A stretch of DNA of 64,000 bases from Hypomesus transpacificus (Eukaryota; Chordata; Actinopteri; Osmeriformes; Osmeridae), in NCBI RefSeq assembly GCF_021917145.1, contig NC_061082.1, forward strand, positions 13,069,295-13,133,294. The letters are read 5' to 3'. Position numbers and translations under genes: made by a program. Within the stretch, counting starts at the first letter, position 1; the number at the start of each line of letters is the position of its first letter. Of this stretch, positions 38,068-55,632 are shown piece by piece. The notes beneath the pieces are model-generated. The model saw only the letters and a list, made by a program, of their open reading frames with translations, ran no database searches and was not told where the DNA came from.

Positions 38068-39946
38068 GCTCTCCAGTGGAAATAGAGCTGACAGTATACC
38101 TGCGGCTCCAGTCTGACAGCAGGAAATAGAGACCTGGAGAACTGATTGTATAAATGGCACCAACTATAACTGTTTCATATGTCGTGTTTTGAACAGGCTC
38201 CATCTCAGCCTAACCTCATCGAGTACAAAGGAGATGACTTACAGTATGAATGAATTATAAAATCCATGTCTTACTATTTCGAAAGCCTTCCAGGCTGAAC
38301 TTACAGTAAGAAGCAAGGACAGTATTCTCCCAAACTTTTCCTTTCCACTCAAAGCTAACCGTTTAGCAAGGTTTCAGCCGTAGTTAGTTGTCATTAGCAA
38401 TATACTAACCTGAATAAGAAGTTACCAATATGTTGTATCCCGTCAGTGTATCCTTGTGGCCCCACCCTGCTAGGAAGGGCTGCCAAGGGAGGAATCTGGT
38501 TAGCATGGTTAGTACTGCTCGCTAATGAGAGGTGAAAACCTGGAGAGGCTCAAGACTGAACTGTGGGGATGAAGCAAGACCAACATGCATGGCTAGAAAT
38601 GGAAGGAAGCCTCAAGTCTGGACTATGGAACACCTGGTCTAGCCCTGACACATCTCAGTGTAGAATTTCCATAGAATGCTCTCCTTAGCTCTTTCTCAGA
38701 TCGTATATTCCAGAAAACGGGTAGGTCAAATCAAGCAATGTGGTTGGTTCATGACGTCTAAATCCTCTCACAAGAGAGTGTAAGAAAAGGTTGAAATGCG
38801 TGAGTCTCACCGCGAATGCATGAGACTTGAGAGCCCTGTAATGTAATCAATTTAATGCTATAGCCTGTCATGAAAAAAGAAATGTTAGCTGCTAATGTGA
38901 ATGCTGCATAGAAACAGCCCTGCTGTTGTGCCTATGTGCAGGCAGCCAAGAGGGCCTATTGAATTGCGGAAGAAAGTGTTCAATAATTGTTTTGTTTTTG
39001 TATGGGGAAGTGTGTCTATTACTTTCATATTGACATGATTGATGAGTGTTTTATAATAGACCTATGTGCCCAAAAAAATATATGAGGAATAATACACAAC
39101 ACAGTGTGCTGTTGTTGCGACGGGGCTAATTACCCCATGAGGCGGAGCAGTGGTATATTACCAATGCAATGCTTAAAACAGGGTCCACTGTTGTGGGCAT
39201 GTAGTATACTCCTGGCCAGGATTGAGTGTTGAGCAGCCTGTATACCTGCAGTAACTCTTGCTGTAATAACTCTCCCAGCAATTTATGTTCCTGTCTGTGA
39301 TCGTGGACGTTAATAAACTGTTGCCCTGCAGCTTGGGGGAAGGCTGTGTGTGAGTGTGTGTGTGTTTGTGAGTGTGTGTGTGTGACCGTTAGCTTTTTAC
39401 CAAATTGACATCTCAGTTTTCTTTTAACGACTGGACTGGAAGACAGGCTTCATTCAAAGCAACAAAAGCACAGAGCAAACCGTTATTGGACAAAATGGTC
39501 AATCCTCATTGGCTTAGGAGCCTGTAGTTCTACATGTGTAATGGACTCAACTCCCGAGCAGGAAGGACAAGGAGAAGGGCATGGCTTAGTGGGCGGAGTC
39601 TTTGTGTCCATCCAGCACATCTCTCTTGTGAGCTAATGGAGGCACAGTAAATGGTCCCACCCTCCCTCCACCCCCTCCTACCATCCTCCCGCTCTTGTAC
39701 CCACCCCCTCCATCTCCTCCCCCTTTCTCTCCATCCTGAGGAGGAGAGGAGCACTTAGTGTAATGTAAATAATGTTGGCTATTTCTAGACCCTGCTGCCC
39801 TGATTGGAAAATCACTTAATGGGCCAACCTGCATTGCTGTAAATTACATCATTCTCATTATAATTCTGTTCTTTCACCTATCGTTCTCCCTCTCCGTCCC
39901 TAACCCTCCTTGTCTTTTTATTTTCTGTCCCCGATCCTATTCTTTT

Positions 39947-40212
<266 letters not shown>

Positions 40213-43200
40213 GTGTCTCCCAGGTCACGCTGGCTGGAGTAGACAGATGAGGATGTGGCACCCAGTGCTTCTTATAGATCCACTGAGACTCATATCCTTG
40301 CCTGTATGACCAGGATGCACTAGGCTCAGGAGATCTCCCACTCTGCAGTCGGTTAATGATGAAGCTCTCCGAGGACCACCTCTCGACACGCACACAGGAA
40401 AAAAACGGTCTTGAAAGTAACTTTGAACTCTTTACCTTGGACGTGGGCAAAAGGGGGGGCCTTGCTGTCTGTACGGTACATGAAACAACATTTTGCATAG
40501 TAAAACAATTGTTTGACATAAAATAGGGAAGCGTATAGTCAAAGTATCAATGTTTTAAAGAAGACCCTTCTAGTTGTATTTAATCAGATTTGTTTAAATC
40601 TACTGGTATATTTTCTGGAAGCCAATTATTTCAATTTAATAGTGCAATACATGAACTGCGTCCAGTGAGGTTGATGTAAAATGCTTTTGAACTCTTCTCC
40701 TCACGCTCTCCTTAACTTGTCACCAAGGATCCCTCTCATGGCAGGCTATCTCCATGGCGATTTGATTAGATTTATAAGATCCCAGAAGAAGAGTTTTAGG
40801 GTTTGAAGGACATCCAAGAGTGTAATTAGGTTTCTTTCACCACTGCTTCCTACATGTCTTTACAAACACTACTGTGTTTAGAGAGAATAAGTCATGAGCT
40901 GTGCTCTGGGGCTGTGTTCATCTATATGTGTGTGTGTGTGTGTGTGTGCGTGAATGAGATGCGAGTGTATAAGGGACACAGTATGGAAGGACATCTAGGG
41001 AATTTGGTGTCGTTTCAAACACGGAAAGAATTGCAACGTCTCGTGGGAACGAGCTGCGGGTGTGAGGCCCTGCAGCCCTGGCCTCGGGTGGTCTCCTGGT
41101 GACAAAATGGAGGAAACAGTTATATGCCCGTACACACACACACTAACACTGACACACACACACACACATTGAGAGTAATCTGGGGCTTCTGATGACTAAT
41201 AAACACAGTCATTCGCAATCTAATGATCCAAAATATAAAATCATGAAAAGGGTATACAGGGGATAATACTGCATATGTTTAAGACGTGATTAGTCCTAAT
41301 TGTATCCATTGCTTCTCAGGCAGCAACCAGAACATCGCTGGGTTGTGGCTTATATCACTCATAACAGCCACACCTGGCTACTGTGAGTAGTTTGGAGTAT
41401 GACACTTTGAGATGATACATGGACGCGTCTCTTCGCCTGTCCCCTGAAAGCTTCTCAACTTCCACTACAAAGCAGGTCTGACACTTACATTAATAACTAA
41501 GGTGAAGAGGCAACATCCCCCCTTCTCCCCATGTTCAGTATGATGTGTCTTTATGATCAAAATCCACGGTCTATGAGCTCAGCATTAAGCTTTCTGTGTT
41601 GGGTGGAAGGACTCGAGGGGTGGAAGGGTGGAGGGTGAGATGCACACACACACACACACAGATGCACACACACACACAGAGATGCACAAACACACACACA
41701 AACACACACCTACACTCACAGACACACGAAACATTACACCCAAGACCTGCATATCAACTACGGGACCATGCATCCTTTGTCTGCTTCTCACTATTACTGT
41801 AAGAGTTGATTTGATGTCATGGATGTGACAATACGGATCAGAGAAAATACAAAGTTTCTCACAAATAGTAAGATGACTGCTAGGCAACGATTTGTTTGGC
41901 TCATTACATTACAAATGGTTTGTTTGTAGACCTACAGTAGGGGGTATATCAGCTTTTGCAAAGCAACGTTTGAGGAACGTCTCAGAAAAATCGTAAAAAG
42001 CTGATTCAAAAATGTATACAAGTATCATGTAAATAAAATGCACACTGAAACAAGCAATACACTAAAAGACTGAATGACAAGTAATCAATGAGCTAAATCA
42101 TATAATTTATTTAATTCATCTCACATAGTCATCACTATTTTCTTATAGACACTGCATAAATAAATAAATTCTTATATAGCTGTAATTTCACCTCATCAAA
42201 CAGTTAAATCATTTCTAAAGGCGCATTGAAAGGTCTATTGACTTTGTTCATATGTTGTGTTTGCTATACACATATTACACAAAAATATTGCCATTTATAA
42301 CATTGAACCACAAATATAGGCCAGCTGATCAACTGACATGAAGGTGTCTTTTTTTAAATATTTGTATTACTTTAAACAGTATTTTTTTTTTTATAGAACA
42401 TTGCACAGACACTGCACAGCCGTCTGGGACGAGGTCTATCTGATAGTGAGTTTACATTTACATTCATGTCTAATGAGACTGAAACACAACTGACACCTTG
42501 CATAGCATCAGACCAGCTCTCCAACACGAGAAAATTAAGGCAATTCAAACAGAATAAAACAGATCACGTACTGTACGGACGGACACCATCAAACTTTATC
42601 CACGATACTTTGAAAGGAGGGACACAGAATAGTGCAACCAGAGAACAGAAACACGTCACAATGTCCAAAGAGTTAAAATCATCACCAACTGTAAATCGAA
42701 ATCATTGCCTGCCATCGATCTTGCCTGAACTGCTATGTGTCAACTCTACACTCAACTCTAAGGTATTCTGACTCATGATGTAATCCCTAAAGAGCGATCT
42801 GTTCTCAACCAAGAGTTATACCCTCCACCAGTTAGGAATGCCATCTACCTTAAGATAATAAGCAGTGTTTGTACTTTTCTGGATAATTACCTTACTCTGA
42901 AGGACCAGTTCTATTTCCCAACACTGACACAGTACTCACATCGACACCTGCTGCACTGCTCCTGCCTAAGATCCTAAACTCCACTGGGCTAGTGTTACTG
43001 GCTATCTACATAGATATGATAGCTGCAGGTAACTTAACTACATAGCCACCTTTCATCAGCTCTGCTGTCAATAAAGGTTCAGGGGAGAGCAGGAGTAAAT
43101 TGTCATTGACGAGAATTGGACGCCAACCACTTTGACTGGCAGGTTGCACTGGATTCTAACCTCATTTCTACAGATAACCTAAAGCTGTTTTATTGGAACT

Positions 43201-43806
43201 ACCATAAAGCACCCACTTTAGTTAGACTGCACTCAAATTGTGTGGAATCATACTACCATAAGGTTTACCTCTAAGATGATTGTTCGGTTGTCTAGGTCTC
43301 TGAAAGGGGTTTTGGCACATGGTCAAAGAGGACTAACTTAAGATTTGGCTTCTCAACCCTGTTTAGATAAAGTTTGCGTTCAGTACTGTGAGTAATGTGT
43401 ATGTCCTGACTTGTGTCTAGTTTCTGTGTGTAAGTGGATTAAGACTTACGCAACTAAAACATCAACCTGAAGATCTGTTGATCTTCCAATAAATCTCCAT
43501 CAAAAAAAAAAACATTGAAATCATTTTACATATCTATGTACAACACACACGCTAAAAACATTATTGCTCTATTATAAATTGGTTCTAAGCAAATGAGGTT
43601 AAAATGGAAGCAGGTTTCATACATACCCACTGGATGTAACTTGATCACACACACCCAAACACACAGACATGGGTGTGTAAACTGTACCGCGTAACTCCAT
43701 GGTTAGATATTGCACTATTCTCTTCTCAATCACGGCAGTTTCTTTGAGAGCGCTCCACGGTGAAAGACAGATGGGAGGACAACTCTGTCCTGTTACTGTA
43801 CGTATC

Positions 43807-43812
43807 TTTATT
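43807..43812 (-). promoter_or_regulatory. polyadenylation signal, probably slc5a7
   Basis: TTTATT on the plus strand reads AATAAA on the minus strand, 0.2 kb after the slc5a7 stop codon. It is the first canonical signal downstream of the coding region. Confidence 0.45.
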
Positions 43813-44015
43813 TCTGTAGCAGCACTGAAAGAAAACTAAGATGTGGAGGGGGGTGGGCGTTTAGGTTTCAAATAGAGACAGAGTGAGAGTTTGTGACATG
43901 ATAGCAACACGTACAGAGAATGATTCACTGGATAAAACCCGGTATGAATCTTCTGGGGTCTGGGTCCTAAAGTCAGGTTCAGGGTCCAGATCTGGGTCCG
44001 GTTCTGCGTCCGGTT

Positions 44016-48542
<4,527 letters not shown>

Positions 48543-51339
48543 CTTCCACTGCCGAGATCAGGTTCTGCGCGGGGACAGGAATTTCATTGAGAGCTGCACG
48601 AGGGAGAGGTTTAGAACACAGCTATCAGAGTGAAGTGAAGACATGAAATGGCTCAAACAGTATCATTAGCAAAGTAAACTACAATTGTATTTTTACACTT
48701 CGGAATAACTCTTATAGCATTTTATTTTTGCTTTCATTTTAGGGGTCTGAAGTGGAAGCCTAGATCCATTTTGCGCGTAACTCTTATTTGACGTACTTTT
48801 ACAATCTAGATTCACTTACAAACGTACAGAAAACACTTGAGTAATCATTTTAAAGGGTAAAATCGTTTACATTCTTATCATTGTTTTTGTTTGACCACCT
48901 TCATGGCTGTGCGTAAAATTCACTTTACATTTGTCGGAGAGTGCGTACAGTCAGTAGGAGGGAAATGGAGGTCCCGTAGCCAAATGTAAACCCAATGGGT
49001 CTCTCGTGCAGCGTCACCAAAATCAAAGCTGCACTTACCAGCTCTAATTCATGCTGACATTGGGTTTTTAGGATCGGTTGAGCTGCAGTTATATTGACTT
49101 CCCTTCAAGACTTCCTTCACCTCTCACACCCACATTTATTTAGACGTATTGCACGTTGTCATTATTAAACAACAGTTGAAACACACACAGTTACAAATAA
49201 CAAATCTGTTCAATCAACTGCAGAACAAGCAGACCAGCAGGGACAGAACATCATGTACTACAGTAAACTATAACCAGTCAAGTCCGCCTACCTTTGGAGA
49301 TGGGTCAAAACAGGCAGTCTGGCAAAGATTCCAAAACTCAGAGCAACAGACACTTTCTATAAAAAAAGGCTGGGAACGCAACGTAATCCTCGCCACCCAT
49401 GCGTAATTCTGCTGCCCGTGTTCGTCAGACGGCTGCGAACGGAGAGGTTGGCGTCAGAAGGCTGGGATGGAGGGGGTCTTTACAGGATGTGAATGGAGTG
49501 GTGGGCTTGGTTTATGAATAGGGGTGTCAGTTTGGGCAGATTAGGATTGTCTCTGAAGGTCTTTCAGGAGAGGACAGAAATAACATTTAATTGAGAATGG
49601 CATGACGCACACCCTTGGGAGAGCTCTGGAATAAAACATCCGGTATGAGGGGAACAGTTAAATTGCCAGGATACATAAAGGTGATTCATTCTCATACAGA
49701 GCCTGTTGGTGGGAATCAGGACATTTATTCTGCAAACGCCAGTGAAAAGCCAGCCATGAGTGTAACGCAAAGGTTTTTAATATCACTGCCTCAAGTAGAG
49801 ATACACCCTAGACTTCACCAGTAAGACCAACGGGATCACTTGGTTACGCTCGCAGTGTCTTGTCGCAGTGTCTACTTAAAAGTGGGGAAGTCAAATGTAT
49901 TCGTTTTCTAAGGTTATTTAATGCCAAATACATAAAAATACTAGGCCTAAAAGATGTACCCTTCGAAAAATGTCCGGGCGAACCCAGGATGTATAACTTG
50001 GAGAATACACTGGGCTGGCAGGAACACGGTGCAGTCTCTGTCCATGGTGCTGGATTCTGGGGAACTCAAACAAAACTCAACGTTCATGGGGTGATGACGT
50101 TTTGTCTGCCTGTTAAATCGATTTTCAGGCCAATGAGTTTTCGTGGATTTTTCTTTATTCGTTTTCTCATTAGATTTCTTCCGTTTTCCATAGGAATATT
50201 CAGGCTGAAGTGTTATTTACCAATTTAATTCAGACGGCTGATTTGGCGACAACAGCCACTACAAGCTACTGTCTGACAGGCTGTCAGAGAAAGGATCGGA
50301 CTAATTGGATGGCTTCTGGCTAAATAATACATAAACATGTCCACTCGCCTGGTGCCGCTATTAGCCATTCGCAGGTAGGCCTAGACAACAGAATATGAGA
50401 AAGGAAAAATGGAGCTAGAAAATAATTGGAAAATAGAAAGGAATGTGGAACAATATGCTCATTTGGATAGCAGCACAAAGTACTGCCAAAGAGTAATAAA
50501 ATATACCCCCCAAAAACAAGTAAGTCTAGTGTAGATAACTGACTATGGAGGCACTGTTTGCATGCTTGGTTCAGGATCACAGAGACTCCAGAACTTCATG
50601 TGTAGCTGTCGCCGCCATGTGGTCATTTTAGATATTGTCTGTTGTAAACCCAAACCAGGGCTACTAATCAACATGTGCAGTACAGTTTGTGACATTCCAA
50701 GTAAATCAATCAGTTACTGACTGATACAAACAAAATTAAATGAGACAGAATCAATGAAATGAGGAAACACAAGACTGGGTCTTCTTGTAAATGACTGTTG
50801 ATTCATTTGTAAGATTGTTCAGGAGGTTGAGATGAGACTTAATAGTCTTCAGGTGACAAGGAATAGTTTTCAAGAACTCTGGCCACGAGCGACAGTATAG
50901 CATGTAGGTTTATCATAAACGAATATCCAGTCCAATCTAGTATTTTATGATTATGCATCGATTGTTGTTGGGTCATGCTGAACCTTACTGAAACACATTA
51001 ACCAACAGATGTATTTGTTAACAAGGGGTACTTTAGTAAGCAGAATATTGTGTACATTTAGAGATAACACACACCTCAATAACATTTGACTTTTAATTAA
51101 TTAGCAGAGTCAATTTGAGAACATATAGTCTTGATAGCCAATGACACCCACACTTATTTCCACTGTGACAACACTTCACTGTTTGGTAAGTCAGGAAATT
51201 CCAACAGTGCGCACTATTGTATTAACATAAAAAAGAAGCAATTGAAGCTGGAGTCATGACAGTCTGAAGTAACTAAAGTCCTCAGACAGTGTCCTTCCCC
51301 CTCAGACAAGGTCATTATGAAGGTCTGCACACTTGGTCA
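48543..51339. other. slc5a7 5' flank and intergenic sequence
   Basis: Contains the slc5a7 5' UTR and promoter (likely within about 48,543-49,100) and otherwise AT-rich sequence without a supported gene. It ends at the claudin 3' end. It is the interval where conserved synteny with human 2q12 appears to stop. Confidence 0.5.
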
Positions 51340-52555
51340 TCAGACATAGTCACTGAGTCTATAGCCACTGCTGGAGGCGGAGGTGTGTGAGGGTGTGTGG
51401 TTGCTTTTTAGCTCAGCGGGGGGCTTGTAAGGGGGTGCAGGGGTGTTTATGTTACTCAGTGCAGGGGGGGGGGGGGGCGGGGGGCGGCGATGGCGATGCC
51501 GTCGCCGAGGGAGGGGGTTCCTCGGTCTGCCGCCCCCCGAGTTCCAGCAAAGCACCGACCCCCCCGTCAGACTCATACAGGAGGAGGCGTAACCCAGGTA
51601 CACGGCCAGGCCGATCTCGTACTTCATCCCGCTGGGCAGCGTGGGGTTGTAGAACTCCACGATCACGTCGTTGGTCGTCCAGGAGACGGTGACGAGGCTG
51701 AGCAGGCCGGCGCACAGGAAGCAGACCCCTCCGGAGAGTGCGAGGACGTGCTTGGTGGGCGAACCCCGGGCACAGCGAGTACACTTCATGCCCACGGAGG
51801 CCACCACGGCTGCCAGGGCGGAGGTGAAGCAGGACAGGACCATCAGTGCCCGCGCCGCCTGGGGAAACAGGATTGGAGCATCATGGTCGCAGTGGAGCTA
51901 AAGGGATTGTCGGAGCAAACCAGTAGATCACCACAACTGGCGCTGAGTTAGAAGGTTGAGTCGCACAGTGGCGTTTTAAGCGAGAAAAAAAAACATGCAG
52001 TGCACTAGACCAGTGGTTCTCAATCCTGGTCCTCGGGACCCCCTGTACTGCACATTTGAGATGTTTCCCTGCTCCAACACACCTGATTCAAATGAATGGT
52101 CGTTAACAGGCTTCCGCATAACTAGATAACGACCCATTGATTGGAATCAGGTGTGTTGGAGCAGTGAAACGTCTAAAACGTGCAGGACAGGGGGTACTCG
52201 GGGACCAGGGTTGAGAACCACTGACGTAGACCAACCATTTAATGAATTAACCAGATGTTTCTTATGTTCAGCAATGTACTCTACTCCCCGTTCCCTCTGC
52301 CCCTCTCCCATCCAGTCCTACCTGTAGGTCAGGTGGCAGCGCCAGCAGTGATCGGTGGACCTCACATTGGTAGAGGCCCGTGCTGTGCCACATGCACTCC
52401 ATCCACAGGCCCTTCATATAAAAGGTGGCAGTGATGATGTTGGAGCCCACATAGGCCGTTCGCCGCCAGTGTGGCAGCACGGTGGCAACTACAGTACCCA
52501 CAAACCCCAGCAGACCCAGAAAAAAGCCCAGGAGCTGAACAGCCATACTAGCCAT
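51340..52555 (-). CDS. claudin, claudin-14-like
   Basis: Claudins are four-pass membrane proteins that form tight-junction strands and set paracellular permeability. Two coding exons (52322-52555 and 51340-51858) give 250 residues. The claudin signature is exact: W30, G49-L50-W51, C54 and C64 in the first extracellular loop, read from [17 protein letters not shown]. Closest recalled relative is human CLDN14, which shares [41 protein letters not shown] and the C-terminal GYRL-DYV PDZ-binding tail. An upstream in-frame ATG at 52,582 would add nine residues; the internal Met matches the family start and is preferred. The tail after the fourth membrane segment is Arg/His-rich and contains a run of seven prolines encoded by a G14 homopolymer (51464-51477, plus strand). 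The coding intron (52321-51859) lies at [10 protein letters not shown] and holds a miniature transposon. I cannot tell whether this is the cldn14 orthologue or a fish paralogue. Confidence 0.88.
52011..52223. mobile_element. hAT-type miniature element in the claudin intron
   Basis: A 213-bp segment starts CAGTGGTTCTCAATCCTGGT and ends with its inverted counterpart (ACCAGGGTTGAGAACCACTG). Internal segments (CCAACACACCTGATTC and GAATCAGGTGTGTTGG) are also inverted, so nearly the whole unit is a palindrome. CAGTGGTTCTCAA is a typical hAT-family terminus. The flanks CACTAGAC and ACGTAGAC share TAGAC and could be a decayed 8-bp target duplication. It carries no coding capacity. Confidence 0.8.
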
Positions 52556-53615
52556 CTCTGGCACATTTGGCGGGACAGTCACTCACTTTGTAACACAGTC
52601 AAGCACACATATGCAGTCCAAGTGTGCATACAGTTACTATATGCACCCAACCAGCACACAGGCTGACATACACATGCTGCACTACAAAGGGAACACACAC
52701 ACAACTCACAACTCAACAGTCAATTCACTGTTCAACCCCAGACACTGTGGAGTCTTTAACGTCCAAATCCCAGCTGCAAAGTGTAAACTCCACTTATTTC
52801 CGAGCCAGTCACGGTGTTGAAGGCATTCTTCAGTCGCTGTCTCGGGGGCCGCGTGGCAGTGTGCTCTGGCTGCAGTCTGTTGTCTCCGGAGGGGGCCTCG
52901 ACGATGGCTGACTGAATGTGTGACTAATAGGAGCTTCGTTCAGCTTCACCTAGTAAACGTTCTCCTCTGGGGTAAGCACGCTCTCAGTTAAACTGCCCCG
53001 CCGTTCCTGGTGAGGAGAGGAAATTAAACATTCACAGAAACACCCAGCTTGAGTTTACCGTTACAAACCACTAACTTCATTCTGTTTTTTTTTACACAAC
53101 CCCTGAGGCTTGTTTTGTCACATAAAATGGAAATGTGAGAGAAACCAGCCAGGTGGCCCATTTTAGTGTAAAAAGTATTAATAGACACTTTGATACTTAG
53201 TATTGTCTTATTGTACCTTTTTGTTAATATCTTGTTGACCCTACCAATCCCAAAGTGGTACAAGTTTCCTAGAAAAGGTCTGTCTGATTTACACTTTAGT
53301 AGTGTCCCAGTATACCTGGTAGACATCTACATCAAGCCCTAAAGCATCCATGACTCTTAATGGATCATGAGATAACTCATCTCTATGATTTTGGCACAGG
53401 AACACTGCACTGTATCTTTGATAGTGGATGTATATTGTAAGAGGTGCCCCTGGCGTGTGCTTGATGTTTCCTGGTTGGCTGTGGCAAGTGGTAGGTTTAC
53501 CCCTCCTTGTGTTTGAAAGCCAAGGGTAGTTGAGCATTGACTTTCATTCTCCTCGTTTCTTCATTTTCAATGGGGACCACCTCAGGTAATTTGTGTCACA
53601 CACACATATCCTCCT

Positions 53616-53625
53616 CCCCCCCCCC

Positions 53626-53656
<31 letters not shown>

Positions 53657-53665
53657 ACACACACA
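53616..53665 (+). repeat. C27 homopolymer followed by (AC)n
   Basis: A run of 27 C (53616-53642) is joined directly to about 23 nt of AC dinucleotides. Confidence 0.9.
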
Positions 53666-54585
53666 GACAGAGCAGTGACAGACAGAAGGCCTGCAGGCTC
53701 CAGGCACACTGATTAAAATAGAAGCCCTCACTTAAAATACTTTGTCTTGGACAACCACCACTATTAATTGCATTTATATAATTCTGTAAATCGTCAACAT
53801 GAATGCAACACTGACTAATGTAATGTCATAGCCACAACAGCTGTTTCCCTCCCCTGCATGACAAACGCATGACACGACTTTCCCTAACAACAGAGGAGGC
53901 AATTGTGACAGTTGTTACACAATGTGAAAGCACAGAGGATGTGTTTCGCCGTGTTTGTCTGGTTAGAACAGAGACCATCCGGATATGCAGAGGGATCTGG
54001 TGACACCGGGGCCTGACTGTCCAACCCCAAGAACAGAAGCCCTGTTGTGCCATTTGATTGATCACCAGCCAGACAACAGAGAAATGGCTCCTTTTTGAGG
54101 CTGAGAAATAATCTTGTACTGCATACAAGAAACAATGATACCACAAATCATCAACATTTCCAAAATGTTCATTTTGAACCACAAAAATGTATGCAGTAGT
54201 CGTGCATGGTTCTGGTATGAACCATTAGCACTCGGTTTTGAAATGACCTACAACTAACAGTGCAAACAACAACAACAAAGCTACCTCTTGAATGAAACAG
54301 ACCCAGGTCAGACCCCAATACTACACCCAACGTACCTTCTGTTCCTGGAGCTGTCCCCTTGAAGGAAGTAGCAACAAGCTGAGTGCTGACCTGTTCTCTG
54401 TCTTCTACACAGCCTCTCCCCAAGTCTGGGACCACCAAAAATATCTCTACACTTCTTATACTCTTCAGAAAAACAGACAGCATCAGCTGCTTTCACAAAG
54501 AGCAGCTCCATCTCTTCTTTTTACTCCTGTCCCATTGTCCGAGTGACGGATGTGACTGTGTGTGTGCGTGCGTGTGTCTGTCCTG

Positions 54586-54811
54586 TCAGGGAAGAGACGG
54601 CCCAGCCATGGTCCTCTTTATTAACAGCACGCGTATCTGTCTGGCCTCTTCTTTGACTGCCAGTCTAATGAGATGCGGGTTGCTGTGGAGGTAGCCAAGC
54701 TCCAGCAGGGCTGATGTAAAGATAGATCCTGCCCGGGGGCAGAGGGGTCTGACCGGGGAGAGACAGGCTGCCTCACTGCTGGTGCCTCTTTTTAACACTC
54801 TCCACAGGAAT
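54586..54811 (-). CDS. candidate terminal exon of an unrecognised gene
   Basis: On the minus strand an acceptor TTTACAG is followed by 226 nt. In phase 1 this reads 74 codons with no interruption, FLWRVLKRGTSSEAACLSP onward to LAVKEEARQIRVLLIKRTMA, then a TGA. The second half looks like an amphipathic helix and the composition is protein-like. I do not recognise it. No matching upstream exon was found before fbxo47, which lies on the other strand. It may be a real last exon, a decayed retrocopy or chance. Confidence 0.2.
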
Positions 54812-55538
54812 CTGTAAACAAACAAGCACGTGGTAAATAATATACAACAACAAGTGAAAAAGGGGTGCCATTTTGTAGACCATACCTCCAGTCCTGTAGC
54901 AGAAACAAGAGAACCCATGTGAGAGTTGAAGTAATCCAATGTAGTTTGGCAAGAAGGGCAGGACTGTGTCCATTTAATCTTTGCCACCGAGGATCTGTGA
55001 TGTCTCAGGCAAGCCCACGTACACTAACCACTGTCCCAATGTCTCAAATAATTCTCTATGTGCAGTGAAGTCTCCAGGATAGCCTGCAGCTCCATGCCTT
55101 GGGTAAATGACTGATAGGATTACCCCGTGGAAGGCCTATGAGAGCCGCCATTTTAGTACTGAAGAGTTAATAGCTTTAGAGCAAAGCATTTAATCCCACG
55201 GTTAGTAAACCTGGGTAGTCCTGTGTTTCAAGGGCCCATGATTGGACAGGCTAAAAATGATCAATGTTTATCTGTTAAACACGTTGTGTAACAAGTGTTT
55301 TGATGAACCATAAAGTAGGTTTTGTTTGGGGGTCAAACTAAATGATTCCTGTTGTCATTGTCTCATTGTTTGTTGCTGATGCAGCTCCATCTCCACATTT
55401 GTGGAGTTTACCTGCTGAATTGATTTGGGGGGGTTTGCTCGATAAAAAATGTTTCGTGAATTGGATTGTTCAACAGACTAGTTACTTTCTGACAAAATGA
55501 ATCATGAAAAACAACAATGCTCTGTATTCTTGTATAGT

Positions 55539-55632
55539 GCTAAATACTAGCTAGTAGTATTAGTATTAGCTATATACTACTAGCTAGTAGTAGCTAGTAG
55601 TATATACTAAATACTAGCTAGTAGTATTTAGC
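55539..55632. repeat. palindromic TACTAGCTAGTA cluster
   Basis: Arms GCTAAATACTA (55539-55549) and TAGTATTTAGC (55622-55632) are perfect inverted complements. Between them ACTAGCTAGT-type palindromes recur at least three times. The 94-bp unit could extrude as a cruciform. No transposon hallmark is seen. Confidence 0.7.

Noticed and set aside
53310-53400. Minus-strand exon-like frame containing DPLRVMDALGLDVDVYQ before a GTATAC
   Set aside because: The donor is plausible but no convincing acceptor or homologue; kept out for lack of support.
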